NCBI GenBank assembly: GCA_018398805.1
Contig: JAGFBZ010000011.1
Location: 2,017,536 to 2,081,535, forward strand
Direction: 5' to 3'
DNA: 64,000 nucleotides
Origin: Hirundichthys speculiger
Lineage: Eukaryota > Chordata > Actinopteri > Beloniformes > Exocoetidae
How positions within the stretch are numbered: the first letter of the stretch is position 1; every line of letters begins with the position of its first letter. The notes under the pieces are model-generated. The model was not told where the DNA came from, did no database searches, and was given only the letters and a program-made list of their open reading frames with translations. The translations under genes were made by a program, and so were the position numbers. Positions 53,475 through 61,100 of the stretch are shown here, piece after piece.

Positions 53475-55176
53475 CTAGAAAACAAAGACAAGAAGACCAA
53501 TCAGCACATGGAGCATACCCAGCTTAAGAGAGCATGCATCACTAGTAGCCATTGAACAGTTGGCTGATTGTGTTGGTGTACTAGTTGTTGTGATAGTAGT
53601 TGTCATTGCTGGGATTGCTTCCTCTGCATATGTGATTGTTGTCGTGACGGGTTTAATAGGAGCTGCGGCTGGTGTTCCAGTATTTGTCATTGGTGCAGCC
53701 GCTGTTGTAGTTAGAGAAGCAGCAGTAGTAGTTGTGGTTAGTGCAGCTGTAGTTGTGGTTAGAGCAGCAGTTGCTGTGGCTGGTGTATCTATAGTTGTGG
53801 TTTGTGCAATCACTGTTGTTGTTGATGCAGTAGTCGGTGTAGTTGGGGGAGCAACTGTTATAGTCACTGAAGACGTAACACCTGTTGTGTTTGATGGTGC
53901 AGCTGTAGTTCTGGTTGGTGCAGCCGTTGTCGTGGTGACAGACACAGTAGATGTGGCTGGTACAGTTGTGGTAATCACAGCAGGAGTTGTAGTTGGTGCA
54001 GCAGTATTCGTGGTTGGTAGAGTGGTGGTTTGTGGAGCTCTCGTTGTGGCTGGTAAATCAGTTATTGTGGTTGTGCAGTTGTTGTTGATGAGGTAACAGC
54101 AGTTGTGGTTGGTTCAGCAGTTGTGGTTGACACAGTAGTTGTGGTTGAGGAAGCAGTAATTGTCATGGTTTGGGAACCAGTTGTTGTGATTGGTGGAGTG
54201 GTTGTTGTTGGGGCAACAGGAAATAAGGTTTGTTCAACAGTTGTGGTGGTTCGAGAAACAATAGTTATCATGGTTTGGAAAGCAGTAGTTGTGGCTGGTG
54301 TAGTAGTAGTTGTGGTTGACACAGTAGTTACGGTTGGTGAAGTGACTGTTGCTGGTGCAGTACTTGTGGTTGGTGTGGCATTTGTAGTGGTTGGAATAGC
54401 ATTAGTTGTCAATGCGTGGGAAGCAGTAGTGGTGGTTGGAAGGATGGTTGTTGTTGGAACATCAGGAATTGTGGTTTGTTCAGCAGTTGTGGTGGCTGGA
54501 GAAGCAGTAGTTGTTGTGGTTAGGGAAGCAGTAGTTGTGGTTGGTTCAGAAGTTATTGTGGTTGACACAGTAGTTGTAGTGGTTGGAGAAGCAGTGGTTG
54601 TCGTGGTTGGGGAAACAGTAGATATGGTTTGTACAGTGGTTGTTGGTGCAGCAGTAGTTGCGGTTGATACATCAGTTGTCTTGGTTGGAGAAGCAGTAGT
54701 TGCCATGGTTTGATAGGAAATAGTTGTGGTTGGTGTAGCAGTAGTTGTGGCTGACGCAGTAGTTTTGGTTGGTGTAGTGACTGTTGGTGGTGCAGTACTT
54801 GTGGTTGGTGCAGCAGTTGTAGTGACTGCAGAAGCAGTGGTTGTCATGGTTTGGGAGGCAGTAGTTATGTTTGGTGGAGTGGTTGTTGTTGGGACAACAG
54901 GAATTGTGGTTTGTTCAGCAGTTGTTGTGGTTTGGGAAGCAGTAATTGTGGTTTTTATGATAGTTGTTGTGCTTAACACAGCTGTAGCTGTGGTTGGAGA
55001 ATCAGTTGTGGTTGTTGCAGATGGTACATTACAGTTATCTGTGCTGCAATAGTTTGGTCCATCAGTTATGGCACCAGTGTTTGCCAAGAAAGGTAAATTT
55101 CTGAGTTCTGCAGCAGCTGCATATGTATTTGGAGACACACAACCCAGTGCTTGATATGTTGTTGTCTCATTAGACA
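53475..55176 (-). CDS. Gene D last exon: LU domain 2 C half, stalk, GPI signal
   Basis: Starts after a ttcacag acceptor with [20 protein letters not shown] and GPNYCSTDNCNVPSATTTT, then about 480 residues of Thr/Ala/Pro/Val-rich stalk that is varied, not a clean VNTR. It ends [20 protein letters not shown]. One frame runs from 55176 to about 54076, and the continuing frame to the stop is shifted by one. Adding one T at ggttgtgc (54069-54076; elsewhere ggtttgtgc) gives a single frame of about 566 residues. Confidence 0.85.
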
Positions 55177-58100
55177 CTGTGAATAAAAAAGTATTTCATC
55201 AATTAACATCATGCATTTTTTACTTTAAAATGACACTTATGAGTAAAGAAAGTGTTAATATGTTTGTACATGTACTAAATACATTTTTTATTTCAAAGTA
55301 TATTTTTAACTCATTCACAGCCCTTCACTTTGTGTCATAATGTCATGTAAACTTTATTAGATTTGATAACTTTATGACTTTCTACCCCTGGCCCCTCCAT
55401 TTTCTACACAGGCCTCAACCTTTACAGGGTAATAAGAGTGATGTAGCCTATAAGAAAATCCACGAGAATCAATTTTACAATATTCAGATTTCTATGTTTT
55501 AGTGCACATCTGTCACACTTTTAAGTCTGCACCATATAATTAATAAATACTGTCAAAAAAGTCTTGCACAACAATCAGTGTTTTCTACCGCTTATTCCTG
55601 TTTCTTTACCTTGCAAAACATAAAGTCACATATGAGATAAAATATCACTGCTTCTTGATTGTATTTTTTTCTCTTAATTTTACACACCTTTTTATCGTTG
55701 GAGTTTTACTGAAATACTACTAGGTGTTTAATCAAGTTTACAGATGAGATTTGTTTACAGATTTAACATATAAACTCACAAGTTGCTTGGAAGCAGTTGG
55801 TCTCTTCTCCTGAACACTGTATTGAACTGCATTCAGAGGTGGAGGGGTCACAAACAACACAACTCAGGTTGTTTTGTGGCTGAAGATCAGGGACTGAAAC
55901 GTCAAACGAAAAATAAGGTATTATTGGAAGAGATAAAGCAGAAAGAACGTGGAGGAAAAAAATGTTCTTTCATATAATTTTATCAGTCTTCACAGATCAG
56001 CTGACATTAACTTGACTTACTTGGTAAAGTGGGAGAGTTACAGTTGTTTATGTCACAGCAGTGAACAGATGCAAGAGTGCTTAAAAAACCAAGGTTGGCT
56101 GAAAATGTCTGATTTCCTGTTTTTTCACAAATGGAGGAGGGTGCACAGTCCTTGTAGATTTGCGTTCTTACAGTTCCAGATGAATTTCCTGCAGAGACAA
56201 AGTGCAGTTTGCTTATGCTGATGTAAAGCCTGTATAAAGTTAACAGTATATGTCATGTAATTAACTGCATCGGAATAAATGGCATGAGGAGAATACCTTG
56301 AATGGTAGCTGTTATACACATCGTCTCCGTGTGACATGATTTTGTTTGCTCTTTTGAACACTCCTGATCTATGCAGCTTTTACACTGGAGGGCTGATGCG
56401 GTCTCTGTTATTGCAGCAGTAGTTGTGGTTGGTTGAGCAGTTGTGGTTGACACAGTAGTTGTGGTTGGTGTGATAGTTGTTGTGCTTAACACAGCTGTAG
56501 CTGTGGTTGGAGAATCAGTTGTGGTTGTTGCAGATGGTACATTACAGTTATCTGTGCTGCAATAGTTTGGTCCATCAGTTATGGCACCAGTGTTTGCCAA
56601 GAAAGGTAAATTTCTGAGTTCTGCAGCAGCTGCATATGTATTTGGAGACACACAACCCAGTGCTTGATATGTTGTTGTCTCATTAGACACTGTGAATTTA
56701 AAAAAAGAATTTCATCAATGAACATCATGCATTTTCTAGTTTAAAATGACACTTATGAGTAAAGAAAGTGTTAATATGTTTGTACATGTAGTAAGTACAT
56801 TTTCTATTTCAAAGTATATTTTTAACTCATTCACAGCCCTTCACTTTGTGTCATAATGTTATGTAAACTTTATTAGATTTGATTCTTTTATGACGTTCTA
56901 CCCCTGGCCCCTCCATTTTCTACACAGGCCTCAACCTTTACAGGGTAATAAGAGTGATGTAGCCTATAAGAAAATCCAAGAGAATCAATTTTACAATATT
57001 CAGATTTCTATGTTTTAGTGCACATCTGTCACACTTTTAAGTCTGCACCATATAATTAATAAATACTGTCAAAAAAGTCTTGCACAACAATCAGTGTTTT
57101 CTATCGCTATTCCTGTTTCTTTACCTTGCAAAACATAAAGTGACACATAAGAAAAAATATCACTGCTTTTTGACAGTATTTTTTTCTCTTAATTTTACAC
57201 ACCTTTTTATCGTTGGAGTTTTACTGAAATACTTCTAGGTGTTTAATCAAGTTTACAGATGAGATTTGTTTACAGATTTAACATATAAACTCACAAGGTT
57301 GCTTGGAAGCAGTTGGTCTCTTCTCCTGAACACTGTATTGAACTGCATTCAGAGGTGGAGGGGTCACAAACAACACAACTCAGGTTGTTTTGTGGCTGAA
57401 GATCAGGGACTGAAATGTCAAACGAAAAATAAGGTATTATTGGAAGAGATAAAGCAGAAAGAACGTGGACGAAAAAATGTTCTTTCATTTAATTTTATCA
57501 GTCTTCACAGATCAGCTGACATTAACTTGACTTACTTGGTAAAGTGGGAGAGTTACAGTTGTTTATGTCACAGCAGTGAACAGATGCAAGAGTGCTTGAA
57601 AAACCAAGGTTGGCTGAAAATATCTGATTTCCTGTTTTTTCACAAATGGAGGAGGGTGCACAGTCCTTGTAGATTTGCGTTCTTACAGTTCCAGATGAAT
57701 TTCCTGCAGAGACAAAGTGCAGTTTGCTTATGCTGATGTAAAGCCTGTATAAAGTTAACAGTATATGTCATGTAATTAACTGCATCGTAATAAATGGCAT
57801 GAGGAGAATACCTTGAATGGTAGCTGTTATACACATCGTCTCCGTGCGACATGATTTTGTTTGCTCTTTTGAACACTCTTGATCTATGCAGCTTTTACAC
57901 TGGAGGGCTGATGCGGTCTCTGTTATTGCAGCAGTAGTTGTGGTTGGTTGAGCAGTTGTGGTTGACACAGTAGTTGTGGTTGGTGTGATAGTTGTTGTGC
58001 TTAACACAGCTGTAGCTGTGGTTGGAGAATCAGTTGTGGTTGTTGCAGATGGTACATTACAGTTATCTGTGCTGCAATAGTTTGGTCCATCAGTTATGGT

Positions 58101-61100
58101 ACCAGTGTTTGCCAAGAAAGGTAAATTTCTGAGTTCTGCAGCAGCTGCATATGTATTTGGAGACACACAACCCAGTGCTTGATATGTTGTTGTCTCATTA
58201 GACACTGTGAATTAAAAAAAAGCATTTCATCAATGAACATCATGCATTTTGTACTTTAAAATGACACTTATGAGTAAAGAAACTGTTCATATGTTTGTAC
58301 ATGTAGTAAGTACATTTTCTATTTCAAAGTATATTTTTAACTCATTCACAGCCCTTCACTTTGTGTCATAATGTCATGTAAACTTTATTAGATTTGATTC
58401 TTTTATGACGTTCTACCCCTGGCCCCTCCATTTTCTACACAGGCCTCAACCTTTACAGGGTAATAAGAGTGATGTAGCCTATAAGAAAATCCAAGAGAAT
58501 CAATTTTACAATATTCAGATTTCTATGTTTTAGTGCATATCTGTCACACTTTTAAGTCTGCACCATATAATTAATAAATACTGTCAAAAAAGTCTTGCAC
58601 AGCAATCAGTGTTTTCTATCGCTTATTCCTGTTTCTTTACCTTGCAAAACATTAAGTCACATAAGAGATAAAATATCACTGCTTCTTGATTGTATTTTTT
58701 TCTCTTAATTTTACACACCTTTTTATCATTGGAGTTTTACTGAAATACTACTAGGTGTTTAATCAAGTTTACAGATGAGATTTGTTTACAGATTTAACAT
58801 ATAAACTCACAAGTTGCTTGGAAGCAGTTGGTCTCTTCTCCTGAACACTGTATTGAACTGCATTCAGAGGTGGAGGGGTCACAAACAACACAACTCAGGT
58901 TGTTTTGTGGCTGGAGATCAGGGACTGAAACGTCAAAGGAAAAATAAGGTATTATTGGAAGAGATAAAGCAGAAAGAACGTGGAGGAAAAAATGTTCTTT
59001 CATATAATTTTATCAGTCTTCACAGATCAGCTGACATTAACTTGACTTACTTGGTAAAGTGGGAGAGTTACAGTTGTTTATGTCACAGCAGTGAACAGAT
59101 GCAAGAGTGCTTAAAAAACCAAGGTTGGCTGAAAATGTCTGATTTCCTGTTTTTTCACAAATGGAGGAGGGTGCACAGTCCTTGTAGATTTGCGTTCTTA
59201 CAGTTCCAGATGAATTTCCTGCAGAGACAAAGTGCAGTTTGCTTATGCTGATGTAAAGCCTGTATAAAGTTAACAATATATGTCATGTAATTAACTGCAT
59301 CGGAATAAATGGCATGAGGAGAATACCTTGAATGGTAGCTGTTATACACATCGTCTCCGTGCGACATGATTTTGTTTGCTCTTTTGAACACTCCTGATCT
59401 ATGCAGCTTTTACACTGGAGGGCTGATGCGGTCTCTGTTATTGCAGCAGTAGTTGTGGTTGGTTGAGCAGTTGTGGTTGACACAGTAGTTGTGGTTGGTG
59501 TGATAGTTGTTGTGCTTAACACAGCTGTAGCTGTGGTTGGAGAATCAGTTGTGGTTGTTGCAGATGGTACATTACAGTTATCTGTACTGCAATAGTTTGG
59601 TACATCAGTTATGGTACCAGTGTTTGCCAAGAAAGGTAAATTTCTGAGTTCTGCAGCAGCTGCATATGTATTTGGAGACACACAACCCAGTGCTTGATAT
59701 GTTGTTGTCTCATTAGACACTGTGAATTAAAAAAAAGCATTTCATCAATGAACATCATGCATTTTGTACTTTAAAATGACACTTATGAGTAAAGAAACTG
59801 TTCATATGTTTGTACATGTACCAAGTACATTTTCTATTTCAAAGTATATTTTTAACTCATTCACAGCCCTTCACTTTGTGTCATAATGTCATGTAAACTT
59901 TATTAGATTTGATTCTTTTATGACTTTCTACCCCTGGCCCCTCCATTTTCTACACAGGCCTCAACCTTTACAGGGTAATAGGAGTAATGTAGCCTATAAG
60001 AATATCCATGAGAATCAGTTTTACAATATTCTGATTTCTCTGTTGAGTGCACATCTGTCACACTTTTAAGCCTGCACCATTTAATTAATAAATACTGTCA
60101 AAAAAGTCTTGCACAACAATCAGTGTTTTCTACCGCTATTCCTGTTTCTTTACCTTGCAAAACATAAAGTGACACATAAGAAGAAATATCACTGCTTTTT
60201 GACTGTATTTTTTAATTTACACACCTTTTTATCGTTGGAGTTTTACTGAAATACTACTAGGTGTTTAATCAAGTTTACAGATGAGATTTGTTTACAGATT
60301 TAACATATAAACTCACAAGTTGCTTGGAAGCAGTTGGTCTCTTCTCCTGAACACTGTATTGAACTGCATTCAGAGGTGGAGGGGTCACAAACAACACAAC
60401 TCAGGTTGTTTTGTGGCTGGAGATCAGGGACTGAAACGTCAAACGAAAAATAAGGTATTATTGGAAGAGATAAAGCAGGAAGAACGTTGGACGAAAAAAT
60501 GTTCTTTCATATAATTTTATCAGTCTTCACAGATCAGCTGACATTAACTTGACTTACTCGGTAAAGTGGGAGAGTTACAGTTGTTTATGTCACAGCAGTG
60601 AACAGATGCAAGAGTGCTTAAAAAACCAAGGTTGGCTGAAAATGTCTGATTTCCTGTTTTTTCACAAATGGAGGAGGGTGCACAGTCCTTGTAGATTTGC
60701 GTTCTTACAGTTCCAGATGAATTTCCTGCAGAAACAAAGTGCAGTTTGCTTATGCTGATGTAAAGCCTGTATAAAGTTAACAGTATATGTCATGTAATTA
60801 ACTGCATCGTAATAAATGGCATGAGGAGAATACCTTGAATGGTAGCTGTTATACACATCGTCTCCGTGCGACATGATTTTGTTTGCTCTTTTGAACACTC
60901 CTGATCTATGCAGCTTTTACACTGGAGGGCTGATGCGGTCTCTGTTATTGCAGCAGTAGTTGTGGTTGGTTGAGCAGTTGTGGTTGACACAGTAGTTGTG
61001 GTTGATGTGATAGTTGTTGTGCTTAACACAGCTGTAGCTGTGGTTGGAGAATCAGTTGTGGTTGTTGCAGATGGTACATTACAGTTATCTGTACTGCAAT

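Noticed and set aside
58814..59251. Plus-strand 145-codon frame repeated in each gene D cassette (MLGSSWSLLLNTVLN...)
   Set aside because: It is antisense to the 114- and 168-bp LU exons and their intron, where splice sites on the minus strand fit perfectly. Its conservation is a by-product of cassette duplication.
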